Below the pieces are notes generated by a model. That model saw nothing but the letters and a program-made list of their open reading frames with translations. It was not told the DNA's origin and made no database searches. Of a DNA stretch of 64,000 nt, positions 1 through 9,720 are shown in pieces; the first letter of the stretch is position 1, and every line of letters starts with the position of its first letter. The DNA comes from Apilactobacillus apinorum. GTDB taxonomy: Bacteria; Bacillota; Bacilli; Lactobacillales; Lactobacillaceae. A program made the translations under genes and the position numbers. The stretch is taken from the NCBI RefSeq assembly GCF_001281175.1, contig NZ_KQ440395.1:269593-333592 (forward strand), in the 5' to 3' direction.

Positions 1-1
1 C

Positions 2-3000
2 AATGCGAAGACGGCTTATACTCAAGCAGTTCGTGGAGATTCAACTACTACTTTGAGCGATCCACAAAGTCAAAATGCATTTAACGTTGGTAAAGAAGTT
101 GTTACCGGAGTTAGATTAGCTATTAACAAGGGAACTTTAGATAGTACTGCGAGTGCAGCTGAAACAGATGCATTCAATGCAACTTCACAAGCCTACCAAG
201 ATGCTAACAGTAATACTAAGAGTATGATTGACCACCCAAGTTTGGCATACACCACTGCATACAACTATGCTTTGAGAAGAGCTAATAATGAACGTAATGC
301 AGGTGCCCAAAGTTATGTTGATAATAATAATTATCAAGCTACTGACAAGACTTTAACCGCTGAAGCTCAAAACAATGGAGCTCAAGCTGCTAAAGCTGGT
401 ATTCAAGATCAAAAAGATAATACAGGTACCAATGCAAATACTGATACAGCATACCTAATTGGTTATAACTCTGTTTCAGGAGCAACTGATGGTGCCAATG
501 ATGCTAAACAAGGTAAGACTCAACAAACAGACTTTACTGGTAAGTCTCAAGTTTACATTGAGGGTTACAATGCTGGATTTACTGGAACACAAGACGGATA
601 CGCTGCTGGTCAAAATGATAGTCCAGTTTCCAGTTTTGATGGCAAGTCTCAAGCATACAAAGATACCTACAACAACGCATACAATGATGCAAAGACTTAT
701 GCAAATGCAGGTGCCGTTGATCAAATGAACGGATCCCAAACTCCATCCATTACAATCACTGCCGGTAATACTCTAGAACAAACTGCATATAATACAGGTA
801 AGGCTAACGCTAATGATGCTTACCAATACGCTCACGATAATGTTAATAACACTAATAAGTACACTTCCGGTACAGACAGTTATGACACATTCAATGGTGC
901 GCGTGATGGATTTACTGCTGGAAAACTCGGTCAATCCAGTGTGACTCCACAAGGTAGTACACTATATCAATCTGCTTACAATAAGGCTAGACAAGTTGCA
1001 GCTCAATCAACTATCAATGGGATCATCGCATTCCAAGCATCTAGCTTGAATCAAGATGCAACTATTTACACCCAAGCTTTAAATAAGCAAGATGTTGAAA
1101 GTGATGCCTTTGTTAACGCTTATCAAAAGACTAAGGCTGGATTCAATGCCCAAATGGCAAGTTCTACCGACTTATCATTATCAGATACTTCCGAGTCTTC
1201 ATACAATGCTGGAATTATAATGGCTAAAGACCTTCAACTAGGAACTTTAGATGCATCTAACAATCCAAGTCGTTCTAACTACCCTGGAACTGCTACTCAG
1301 ATTGCCGCATACTATGGAACTCGTGACGGATACAATGATGGTAGTCATTTCAATACAACAACTACAATGTACACTTCATTGGCTGTTCAAACTTATGCTT
1401 ACCAATATGCATATCAAAAGGCTAAGGCATTAGGAGCAACTAATGCTTTAACTGGAGCTAACACCTACATTCAAGCTGATGCGCAAAATACAGGTGTCTC
1501 TGCTGATGCACTAGCTCAACAAAGTGGTTATGCCGATGCTAAGGCAGGACATGATGCCTTTAATTCAGGATCTACTCAACCAACCACTAGCACTGAATCG
1601 GCTGCATATATTGTTGGATACAATGCTGCAAAAGATGCCCAAACAGGTGCAACTAACTTTAATGCTTTAACTAGTGATAAGGTTTCAAGTACTGTTACTG
1701 ACACCACCGTCAATGCTTCACATAACCAACTTGATGGTTTCAATGGTGCAAGGGATGGTTACCTAGCAGGAATTACAAGACAAACAGCATTGATTTTTGA
1801 TACTAGTTCTGGTCAGTCTAGAGCATATCAAGAACAATACAATGCAGCTTACAGTACTGCTAGATCAACCGCACAAAGTGGTGCTACTGCATGGTTAAGT
1901 TCATCATCAGTTGATCAAACTAATTGGACTCAAGCGCAAAAGAATGCTTTTGCATACGGGCAAACAATTGCCCAAACAGCTTACAACGATGCATTAAATA
2001 ATGGATCAGTGGTTAACGGAAATACTATTAATAATGATAGTAAGTACACTACTATTAACGACGCGCAAGATGCATACCAAGGTGCTGAAGCTGGATTTAG
2101 TGATGGTAAGTTAGGCAATAATAATGCGCCAAGTTCTATCACAAGTCGTCCTGTTTACTGGACTGCATACCAAAAGGCTCAAGTAGCTGCTGTTAATGCT
2201 GCTCAAACAGGTGTTGCCAACTTTGCTAAAGGAGATTTAGCTAGTGAAACTGCTAGTCAAAGTGATCAATTATCAGCTGCCCAAAACTACGGTTTTGCTC
2301 AAGCTCAATCTGGCTACAATGATCGTATTAGTGGTAATAGTAATGAAAACTCTAATAACGTTTCATACGTTTCTGGTTTCAACATTGCTAACGATGAAAT
2401 CAATGCAATTAATGATGCAGCAAATGCTAATACTAGCAACGCAACGACTACCAGTACGATTTACAACCAATCAACATACAATGCTGCATATCAAGCAACT
2501 GTTAATGGATATAACGATGGTAGTAAGAGTATTTCAACTAATCAACAACCAACTGATACAACTCAATCATTGGTTTACACTGATGCATACAATAAGGCTA
2601 AGTTAATTGGTAATTGGGCTGCTAGATCAGGTGCTATGATTTATAGCCAAGGTAGTTCAGCTGGATCTGACACTTCTGCTCAAGATATTCGTTCTAAGGC
2701 ATTCCACCAAGGTTATAGTGATGCGCAAACTGCATACAACAATGCGTTTACAGATTACACTACTACCCAAGGTGCGGGGTTAGATAATTCTACTCAAGCC
2801 TACAATGGTTATGCTGATGCAATTAAGGATGTTGTTTTAGGAAATGTGGCTAAACAATTAGGTAATATTTCTGTTTATAACGCTGCATATAATAGAGCAA
2901 TATCTGATGCACAGGCCATTACTAGAAAAGGTGCACAAGATTACTTTGCTACTAAGCAAAACCAAAACACTAAATCTAATACTGACCTATACAGTAAAGG

Positions 3001-6000
3001 TTATACAGATGCCGCTAATGCCTATGCTGCTGCGGTAGCAAGTCCAACAAATGAACCAGCTACTTATGTAGCGGGTAGCAACGCTGACGTTGTTTACTCA
3101 GGGGCTGCATTAGCCTTTAACGAAGTTGCAATTAATAACACTAACCTTGGAACTAACGGTAATACTAATCCTATCTTTATTGCTGCATATCAAAAGGCAA
3201 TCGGTGAAGGAAGCAGATATGCTAACCAAGGTGCGGTTGCATATGGTCAATTGAAGTTATTAAACGAAGCTGTTAATGGCTATGGTAATCAAGTTGGTTA
3301 TTCAGTTGCCATTGTTGCTGGTTACATTAATGCTCAATCCGCATATACTGAATCTCAGACCAATAAAAACGAAACTAACAATGGCAATTCTGCATATGAT
3401 CAAGCATACCAAGGTGCTGTTACTGCATTTAATGATGTTATTAATAACACTAATAAAGGTTCTGCTGGTCAAAGTGAAGTCTTTCAAGCTATGTACAACC
3501 GTGCATTAAGTCATGGTAAAGCATTGGCTAAACGAGGTGCCGTTGCCTTTGGAAATGGTAAAGTTCAGTTGACATCAACAGATACTAATGCTGCAATGTT
3601 TAATACTGGTTACACTGATGCTCAGTCAGCATATGCTGCTGCACAAAGTGATCCAAGTCAAAGCCAACAAAATGGTGGTACTGCAAGCAGTACCCAAAGT
3701 AACTACAACAATGCTTACTTAGGAGCTGCTGCTGCCTTCAATGATGTTGCTAATGGTACTACCACTAACGTGAAGAATGTTGATAGTCTAGTCTTCCAAG
3801 CAGTATACGCTAAGGCTTACGCTGTTGCTCAATCCAACGCCCAATCGGGTGCAACTGCTGCAATGCAATTAAGTCCAAATAAACAATCAGGAATGGATCA
3901 ATTAACTGGTCAAGCTGCTAAGAATGACTTCAGTCGTGGATTTGATGATGCAATTAAGGGTTATCAAGAAGCTCAAGCCAATATATCTGATTCTGCAAAT
4001 CACGGAACAACTTCTAACTTGGATAGTGCATACCGTGGTGCTGCTTCATCCTTCAATGATGTGATGAATAACACATTATATGCAAGTCAAAAAGCAGATA
4101 CCAGTCCGGTATATCAAGCTGCCTATACTAAGGCGCTAGCTGAAGCTAGATCGATTGCTAATAAGGCTGCTGCTGATTACTCTAAGGGTAAGGATTACAC
4201 AGACACCCAAGCAAATGATGCTGCAACTAAGGCATACACCGTTGGTCGTAGTGATGCAATCAAGGGTTATCAATCTGCTTTAGCTAACCCTAGTGATACC
4301 AGTTACGATAGTCAATCTAATGAAGATGAGGTCTTCAGAGGAACAGTTGATGCCTACACTGCCGTTTCTACACATAAGACTAGTGATGCAGGTAAGAGTT
4401 CAACAGATACTAACCAAGCCTACACTGCCGCTTATGATAAGGCCTTTGCTGAAGCAACTACCTTTGCTCAAAGTGGTGCAACCGACTTTGGTAATTCTGT
4501 GGACCTAAGTGTTGGTAGAAATAACCTAGGTACTAATCAAGCAGCTAAACTAGTTTATGCAGTTGGATACCAAGATGCTAATAATGGTTATCAAGCAGCA
4601 CAACAAAATCCATCAGATCAAAGTAACCACAGTTCAAATAGTAATTTGGATGAAGCATATAAAGGTTTTGCCGCTGGATTTAATGATGTAGCTGCAACTA
4701 GCTTGACTCATGCAACAACTGATAATAGTTCGGTATATCAAGCTGCATACCAACGTGCTGTTAAAGAAGGGAAAATTATTGCTACTAACGGTGCACAAAC
4801 TTCATTCTTAGGTGATGCAGCGGTTCAAAAAGCAATTGATGCATATGGTAATAACCAAGCAGCAATCAACATGTTTAACCAAGGTAAAGCTAATGCTCAA
4901 GCAGGTTATACTGCTGCTGAAAATAGTCCTGACGATTTACCAAGTCAGCATGCTACAGGTTCAGATTATGATGAAGCTTACAATGGAGCTGCTGCTGGAT
5001 TTAACGATGTTGCCAACCATTCAATTGGTAGTTCACAAACTGTAGATGCCAGCCCAGTATATCTAAATGCGTACAACAAAGCCGTTTCAGTCGGTCAAGA
5101 CTATGCAAGTAGAGGAGCGGCATACGCAAGTACTTCGAATGCTAATCCAAATACTGCTACCGCTAACATCACTCAACAGTCATTAATTAATGCTTTCAAT
5201 ACTGGTTATACTGATGCAGTTAATGGATACAACGAAGCAGTTCAAGATCCAAGCAAGAGTTTCTTGCACAATAGCGGATCAAATACTGATAAGGCATACT
5301 TGGGAGCTGCCGCCGGATTTAATGATGTTGCAACTGACTCGGCTAATGGTAAGAGTCGAGATATTAATAACGATCCAGTAAGTACGGCAGCTTACGATAA
5401 AGCTTATGCTGATGGATTGACTTACCAAACCCAAGGTGCAGCTGATGCTGCTAAGGGAACTAATAGTCAATCTGGTTTGGATAAACTTAACAACACTCAA
5501 GCTTACTATGATGCATACTATCGTGGTTACACAGACGCTAATAATGGATACACATTAGCTCAACAAAACATCAGTGATGGTGCAAACCACACTAGTTCTA
5601 ACAATGTAGATAGTGCTTATCAAGGTGCCGTTAACGGATTTAATGATGCGATGAATAATTCCAATGTCCATCAAGATGACCATGCCAACGTTGTTTATCA
5701 AAACGCTTACAGTCAAGCTAAGTCTGAAGCACAAAATATCATGAATCAAGCTACTGCAGACTTTAACGCTGGTTTGAACCAAACTACCCAAGCTCAATTG
5801 CAACCAAATGCAACTGATAAGTTGGTATACAATACTGCATATCAAGATGTGCAAACAGCATATCAATTGGTTCAAACTAGTGGTGTTGATGACAATAATC
5901 ATCAAACTGATAGCATTGCCGATCAAGAATATCGTGGTGCAATGGCAGCTTACCAAGATGTAATTAATGGAACACATAGTGCACACGCTAACACCGAAAC

Positions 6001-9000
6001 AACAGCTATTTACACAGCTGCTTATGCGAAGGCACAAAAAGAAGCGACTGAATTCGCATTAAACGGGGCAAGCAACTACATTCAATCTGGTGTTACTAAC
6101 ACTCCAAATCAAAATAACGCTGCTCAAGTGAAGGCTTACGATAAGGGTGCTAATGATGCTGCTCAAGCTTACCAAGCTGCTCAAAGTGATTACAGTAAGG
6201 CTAGTCAACATACTACTAATAGTAATTACGATGTCGTATACAGTAATGCTGCTCAAGCATTCACAACGGTTGTTGCTAACCCAATGACCACTACCAAGAG
6301 TGGTAACGATTTGGCAACCATTGCTTACAATAAGGCAGTGGTAGAAGCAACCTCAGCTGCTAAACGTGGTGCACTAGCATTCGTTAATGATGATACTGAA
6401 GCTCATGAAAACATTAAGGCTGATCAGGATGCGTTTAATACCGCTCATCAACAAGCGCTAAATGGTTACACTGATGCGATGGCTAATTACCATGATCAAG
6501 CTAATCATGATGGTAGTTCATATCAAGATATCGTATACAACGGTGTTGTTAACGCTGTAACCGACGTCTTGAATAGAGGTGGAGCAATTAAAGCTAACGC
6601 TAGTCAAGATGTTAAGAATAGTGCTTACAATAAAGCCTTGAATGAATTACTACCAATTGCTAACCAAGCTGCTGACGATGCGGTTAATCAAAATAATAAT
6701 GCAACCAGTTATGGTAGCAACCAATCTAAAGTGGCTGTTTATAACGCTGGTCACACTGATGGTACTAATGCATACAGTGACGCACAAAGTGATTACAGTA
6801 AGGCTAGTCAACATATGACAAACAGTAATTACGACCGCGTTTACCGTGGTGCAGCTCTTGGATTCAGTGATATTATTAATCGCAATCCAAACAGCAACCA
6901 ACATGTTGATAGTAATTCAGCTTTTGCCGATGCATATAAGCGTGCCAGTCTACAAGCATTTACTCAAGCACATAATGGTGCAATTGCTGCTAACACTAAT
7001 AACAAAGAAACCGACTTTACAACTACGGTTGATAAGGACGCTTACAACACTGGTTATACCGATGGTCAAACTGGTTACAGTGATGCTCAACGTAACCCAG
7101 TTAGTCCAGATCATCAATCTGGTTCTAACTTAGACATGGCATTTGCTGGTGCAGCAGCAGCCTTTAATGATGTTGATCACAACACATTAGGCAATCATCG
7201 TAGTGATAATGCCGATATGGTATATCAAAACGCTTACGATAAGGCATTAGCTGAAGGTAAGCAAAATGCTAACGATGGGGCAACTGCATTTGGTAATAGC
7301 CATGTGCTAAGCGATGATACTAAAAACTTTAGTGATAATGCTGCTAAGGTCATGGATTACAGTCGTGGTTACAATGACGCTGCTAGTGCTTTTGCGGATG
7401 CCCAATCTGATCCAAGCAAGATTAGTCAACATCAAAGTGATTCTAACTACGATGTCGTTTATCGTGCGGCCGCTAATGCATTCAATGACATTGCTAACCA
7501 TGATGTTAACAAGCATCGTAACGATTCAACAAATCCAGCATATGTTCCTGCGTATGACAAGGCTTTAAATGCTGGTAAGACTAATACCCAAAATGGGGCA
7601 TTAACTTACCTAACTAATCCAGCTGATTACAATGATCAAATGGATAAGTTAGCCACTCCAGCTGACAAGAATGCTTTTGAAACAGGTTACAACGACGCTA
7701 AACAAGCATATGAATTAGCCCAATCTAACCCACTATTGCAAAGTCACATTGACCAAACTAATGGCGATGAAACTTATCGCGGAGCCGCTGCCGCCTTTAA
7801 TGATGTTAAAGATGGCACGATTAACCAACACGCCAATAGTGAAGATAGTCCTGTTTACCAAAAGGCATATCAAACAGCTATGAAGGCAGCATTACAATCA
7901 TTACTAGATGGTGCTAATGAATTTAATGCCAACCAACCAAACTCAGGTAAGAGCGGTAGTGCTGATGGATTAGACCATAATAAGGGATATCTTGATGCAC
8001 AGGCTCAATACAAAGATGTATTGACCAAACCAGATGCGCAACTACCTGACAACTATAACCAAGCCCAAAAGATTGGTTATGAAAAGGGACAATCTGTTCT
8101 TGCTGGTTTGGTCGACGCAACTGCTGGGAATAAGCCAAAATCGGATGATCCAAATTATGTATTAGGTTATAATTCAGCGCAACAAGCGATTAAGGATGCC
8201 ACTAAGTTTGCCCAAGCTAATAAGAAGTTAGACGACGTGAGTCAACTTCCTATTCCAGATGGCGTTGACCCAGATGCATATCGTGAAGCTTTTGCTGGAA
8301 CACTAGCCGGATACACAGATGGTTATGGATCAAAGAACAAGAAGCCAAGCGAATTAGGTCCAGCATATCAATCAGCATACAATGCCGGATACAAGAAGGG
8401 ACAATCAGATATTCCAGTTCCTGATACTAATGAACAAGTGCCAAATGATTTCTTGTACAAGCAAAAGAATAATTACTTTGCTGACCCTCAAGCTCGCCAA
8501 AAATATGACCAAGCATACGAAAGTACTAAGTCCGGATTCACAGATGCAGTTTCTAAGAAATTAATTAGTGATTACGGTTCTGACTACTACATGACTGGTT
8601 ATAAAGCTGGCCAAACAGCTCTAGAAGCAATCAAGGAAGCTAAGAAGAAGACAACATTAACCCATGACCAACAATTAAAACTAGGTGGTCAAGCCTTTGC
8701 TAAGGGATACTCTGGTTATCGTGAAGGGGTTAAGGCTGCTAAGGAAGCTGCTAAGACTCACAAGCCATTAACTAAGGAACAATTAGCTAAGAAGGGTGAA
8801 GTCTTTGCTTATACTTACAAACTTGGTTTCAAGGATGAAAGTAAGGTCCAAAGTGATAATGGTACTAAGGCAGGTATTAAGCAAGCAGGTAAACGTAAGT
8901 ATATTCCTGCAAATATTGCCAAGAACCATTCCGTTGCATACTCACGTAGCTATGTCAAAGCATACAAGGCTGAATTTAAGCGTCGTATGCCTAAGTACAT

Positions 9001-9439
9001 TTACAACGTCAAGACAATCTTCGTTCATAATAAGGTTAAGTTTACTAACAAGACTCGTGTTATGAAGTATGAATACTCAAGTCGTAGTAATGCCCAAGTC
9101 TTTAAGGTTATCGGAGTGGCATATTATCGTAATGGTGTGCCAAGATATATCGTTAGAGGTGGCGGAATCGTGACAGCGGGATCTAGTGTTCAAGACGCTT
9201 ACTACCGTGGTTCAACATCTTCTAAGCAAACTAGTAAGGTATACCGAGTAATTAATCCAAAGGGTGCATACATCCATTCTGGATTGAAGTACTCAAAACG
9301 TAATGCAGTTAGAAAATTCCACTATGGACAACTTATCCATATCAAGAAAGTTGTTAAGTACCATGGACTAACAAGATTCTACGTTGGTCCACACAAGTAC
9401 TTCACTTCTAACAAAACGTTTGTTAAAAGAATTAAATAG
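2..9439 (+). CDS. Giant secreted repeat protein A (5' end outside window)
   Basis: The frame is open from base 2, so the gene begins left of the window; a TTG at 53 is inside the repeats and has no ribosome binding site. At least 3,145 residues are visible. From about residue 85 to 2,640 there are about 24 copies of a helical Tyr/Ala/Gly-rich repeat. Its core reads AYxxAxxxAxxxAxxGAxxF. In the later, regular part (bases 2,900-7,930) it alternates with GYxDAxxGYxxAxxxP and GAAAAFNDV about every 105 residues. The C-terminus is basic: an SLAP-like segment (about 2,997-3,075) and a DUF5776-like module (about 3,078-3,145) ending TSNKTFVKRIK. No LPXTG motif follows. It is probably secreted and held in the wall non-covalently, but the signal peptide is not visible here. 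The function is unknown; adhesion or a surface layer are guesses. A terminator follows at once. Confidence 0.9.
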   Translation, partial: NAKTAYTQAVRGDSTTTLSDPQSQNAFNVGKEVVTGVRLAINKGTLDSTASAAETDAFNATSQAYQDANSNTKSMIDHPSLAYTTAYNYALRRANNERNAGAQSYVDNNNYQATDKTLTAEAQNNGAQAAKAGIQDQKDNTGTNANTDTAYLIGYNSVSGATDGANDAKQGKTQQTDFTGKSQVYIEGYNAGFTGTQDGYAAGQNDSPVSSFDGKSQAYKDTYNNAYNDAKTYANAGAVDQMNGSQTPSITITAGNTLEQTAYNTGKANANDAYQYAHDNVNNTNKYTSGTDSYDTFNGARDGFTAGKLGQSSVTPQGSTLYQSAYNKARQVAAQSTINGIIAFQASSLNQDATIYTQALNKQDVESDAFVNAYQKTKAGFNAQMASSTDLSLSDTSESSYNAGIIMAKDLQLGTLDASNNPSRSNYPGTATQIAAYYGTRDGYNDGSHFNTTTTMYTSLAVQTYAYQYAYQKAKALGATNALTGANTYIQADAQNTGVSADALAQQSGYADAKAGHDAFNSGSTQPTTSTESAAYIVGYNAAKDAQTGATNFNALTSDKVSSTVTDTTVNASHNQLDGFNGARDGYLAGITRQTALIFDTSSGQSRAYQEQYNAAYSTARSTAQSGATAWLSSSSVDQTNWTQAQKNAFAYGQTIAQTAYNDALNNGSVVNGNTINNDSKYTTINDAQDAYQGAEAGFSDGKLGNNNAPSSITSRPVYWTAYQKAQVAAVNAAQTGVANFAKGDLASETASQSDQLSAAQNYGFAQAQSGYNDRISGNSNENSNNVSYVSGFNIANDEINAINDAANANTSNATTTSTIYNQSTYNAAYQATVNGYNDGSKSISTNQQPTDTTQSLVYTDAYNKAKLIGNWAARSGAMIYSQGSSAGSDTSAQDIRSKAFHQGYSDAQTAYNNAFTDYTTTQGAGLDNSTQAYNGYADAIKDVVLGNVAKQLGNISVYNAAYNRAISDAQAITRKGAQDYFATKQNQNTKSNTDLYSKGYTDAANAYAAAVASPTNEPATYVAGSNADVVYSGAALAFNEVAINNTNLGTNGNTNPIFIAAYQKAIGEGSRYANQGAVAYGQLKLLNEAVNGYGNQVGYSVAIVAGYINAQSAYTESQTNKNETNNGNSAYDQAYQGAVTAFNDVINNTNKGSAGQSEVFQAMYNRALSHGKALAKRGAVAFGNGKVQLTSTDTNAAMFNTGYTDAQSAYAAAQSDPSQSQQNGGTASSTQSNYNNAYLGAAAAFNDVANGTTTNVKNVDSLVFQAVYAKAYAVAQSNAQSGATAAMQLSPNKQSGMDQLTGQAAKNDFSRGFDDAIKGYQEAQANISDSANHGTTSNLDSAYRGAASSFNDVMNNTLYASQKADTSPVYQAAYTKALAEARSIANKAAADYSKGKDYTDTQANDAATKAYTVGRSDAIKGYQSALANPSDTSYDSQSNEDEVFRGTVDAYTAVSTHKTSDAGKSSTDTNQAYTAAYDKAFAEATTFAQSGATDFGNSVDLSVGRNNLGTNQAAKLVYAVGYQDANNGYQAAQQNPSDQSNHSSNSNLDEAYKGFAAGFNDVAATSLTHATTDNSSVYQAAYQRAVKEGKIIATNGAQTSFLGDAAVQKAIDAYGNNQAAINMFNQGKANAQAGYTAAENSPDDLPSQHATGSDYDEAYNGAAAGFNDVANHSIGSSQTVDASPVYLNAYNKAVSVGQDYASRGAAYASTSNANPNTATANITQQSLINAFNTGYTDAVNGYNEAVQDPSKSFLHNSGSNTDKAYLGAAAGFNDVATDSANGKSRDINNDPVSTAAYDKAYADGLTYQTQGAADAAKGTNSQSGLDKLNNTQAYYDAYYRGYTDANNGYTLAQQNISDGANHTSSNNVDSAYQGAVNGFNDAMNNSNVHQDDHANVVYQNAYSQAKSEAQNIMNQATADFNAGLNQTTQAQLQPNATDKLVYNTAYQDVQTAYQLVQTSGVDDNNHQTDSIADQEYRGAMAAYQDVINGTHSAHANTETTAIYTAAYAKAQKEATEFALNGASNYIQSGVTNTPNQNNAAQVKAYDKGANDAAQAYQAAQSDYSKASQHTTNSNYDVVYSNAAQAFTTVVANPMTTTKSGNDLATIAYNKAVVEATSAAKRGALAFVNDDTEAHENIKADQDAFNTAHQQALNGYTDAMANYHDQANHDGSSYQDIVYNGVVNAVTDVLNRGGAIKANASQDVKNSAYNKALNELLPIANQAADDAVNQNNNATSYGSNQSKVAVYNAGHTDGTNAYSDAQSDYSKASQHMTNSNYDRVYRGAALGFSDIINRNPNSNQHVDSNSAFADAYKRASLQAFTQAHNGAIAANTNNKETDFTTTVDKDAYNTGYTDGQTGYSDAQRNPVSPDHQSGSNLDMAFAGAAAAFNDVDHNTLGNHRSDNADMVYQNAYDKALAEGKQNANDGATAFGNSHVLSDDTKNFSDNAAKVMDYSRGYNDAASAFADAQSDPSKISQHQSDSNYDVVYRAAANAFNDIANHDVNKHRNDSTNPAYVPAYDKALNAGKTNTQNGALTYLTNPADYNDQMDKLATPADKNAFETGYNDAKQAYELAQSNPLLQSHIDQTNGDETYRGAAAAFNDVKDGTINQHANSEDSPVYQKAYQTAMKAALQSLLDGANEFNANQPNSGKSGSADGLDHNKGYLDAQAQYKDVLTKPDAQLPDNYNQAQKIGYEKGQSVLAGLVDATAGNKPKSDDPNYVLGYNSAQQAIKDATKFAQANKKLDDVSQLPIPDGVDPDAYREAFAGTLAGYTDGYGSKNKKPSELGPAYQSAYNAGYKKGQSDIPVPDTNEQVPNDFLYKQKNNYFADPQARQKYDQAYESTKSGFTDAVSKKLISDYGSDYYMTGYKAGQTALEAIKEAKKKTTLTHDQQLKLGGQAFAKGYSGYREGVKAAKEAAKTHKPLTKEQLAKKGEVFAYTYKLGFKDESKVQSDNGTKAGIKQAGKRKYIPANIAKNHSVAYSRSYVKAYKAEFKRRMPKYIYNVKTIFVHNKVKFTNKTRVMKYEYSSRSNAQVFKVIGVAYYRNGVPRYIVRGGGIVTAGSSVQDAYYRGSTSSKQTSKVYRVINPKGAYIHSGLKYSKRNAVRKFHYGQLIHIKKVVKYHGLTRFYVGPHKYFTSNKTFVKRIK

Positions 9440-9446
9440 GTAAAAG

Positions 9447-9482
9447 AAAAGAGTTCTAACTTCTTAGTTAGAACTCTTTTTT
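9447..9482 (+). terminator. Intrinsic terminator of giant gene A
   Basis: A 14-base inverted repeat, AAAAGAGTTCTAAC with its complement, encloses a six-base loop and ends in a T run. It starts seven bases after the stop codon. Confidence 0.92.
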
Positions 9483-9503
9483 ATAATTAAAATATAAAAA
9501 TGT

Positions 9504-9551
9504 TTAAGAATTTTATACGTTTATAAACATTTAGTTAAGATTTGTTTAAGA
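9504..9551 (+). promoter_or_regulatory. TTAAGA direct repeats upstream of giant gene B
   Basis: Three copies of TTAAGA start at 9,504, 9,535 and 9,546. The last two are 11 bases apart, one helical turn, and the first lies 31 bases upstream. Same-face direct repeats of this kind are typical of OmpR-family response-regulator sites. No regulator can be named from the window and the site may be chance in AT-rich DNA. Confidence 0.35.
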
Positions 9552-9613
9552 ACGTTAACCTATCTGTATATTAGGTTTAAAATGATGATATGTAAATTGG
9601 CTCAATTGCCTAC

Positions 9614-9627
9614 TTTATTAAGTTTTT
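9614..9627 (+). promoter_or_regulatory. Shared 14-base leader motif, giant gene B copy
   Basis: TTTATTAAGTTTTT lies 107 bases before the start of giant gene B. The same 14 bases lie 112 bases before the start of giant gene C (27,369). The matching distance suggests a common promoter or operator element. I could not fix the -35 and -10 boxes with confidence. Confidence 0.45.
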
Positions 9628-9720
9628 ATTTTTTTACGTGGACATTAAATCAAAAAATGTTCTTTTGTACTTTAAATTTTTCAATCGTTTAATTACAAGG
9701 AATGATAGGGGGATTTCTAC

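Noticed and set aside
459-9065. Many 60-160 residue open frames inside giant gene A on both strands
   Set aside because: They are frame shadows of the repeat: they recur with the repeat period, lack ribosome binding sites, and have odd Leu/Ile/Met/Thr-rich or Ser/Cys-rich composition.
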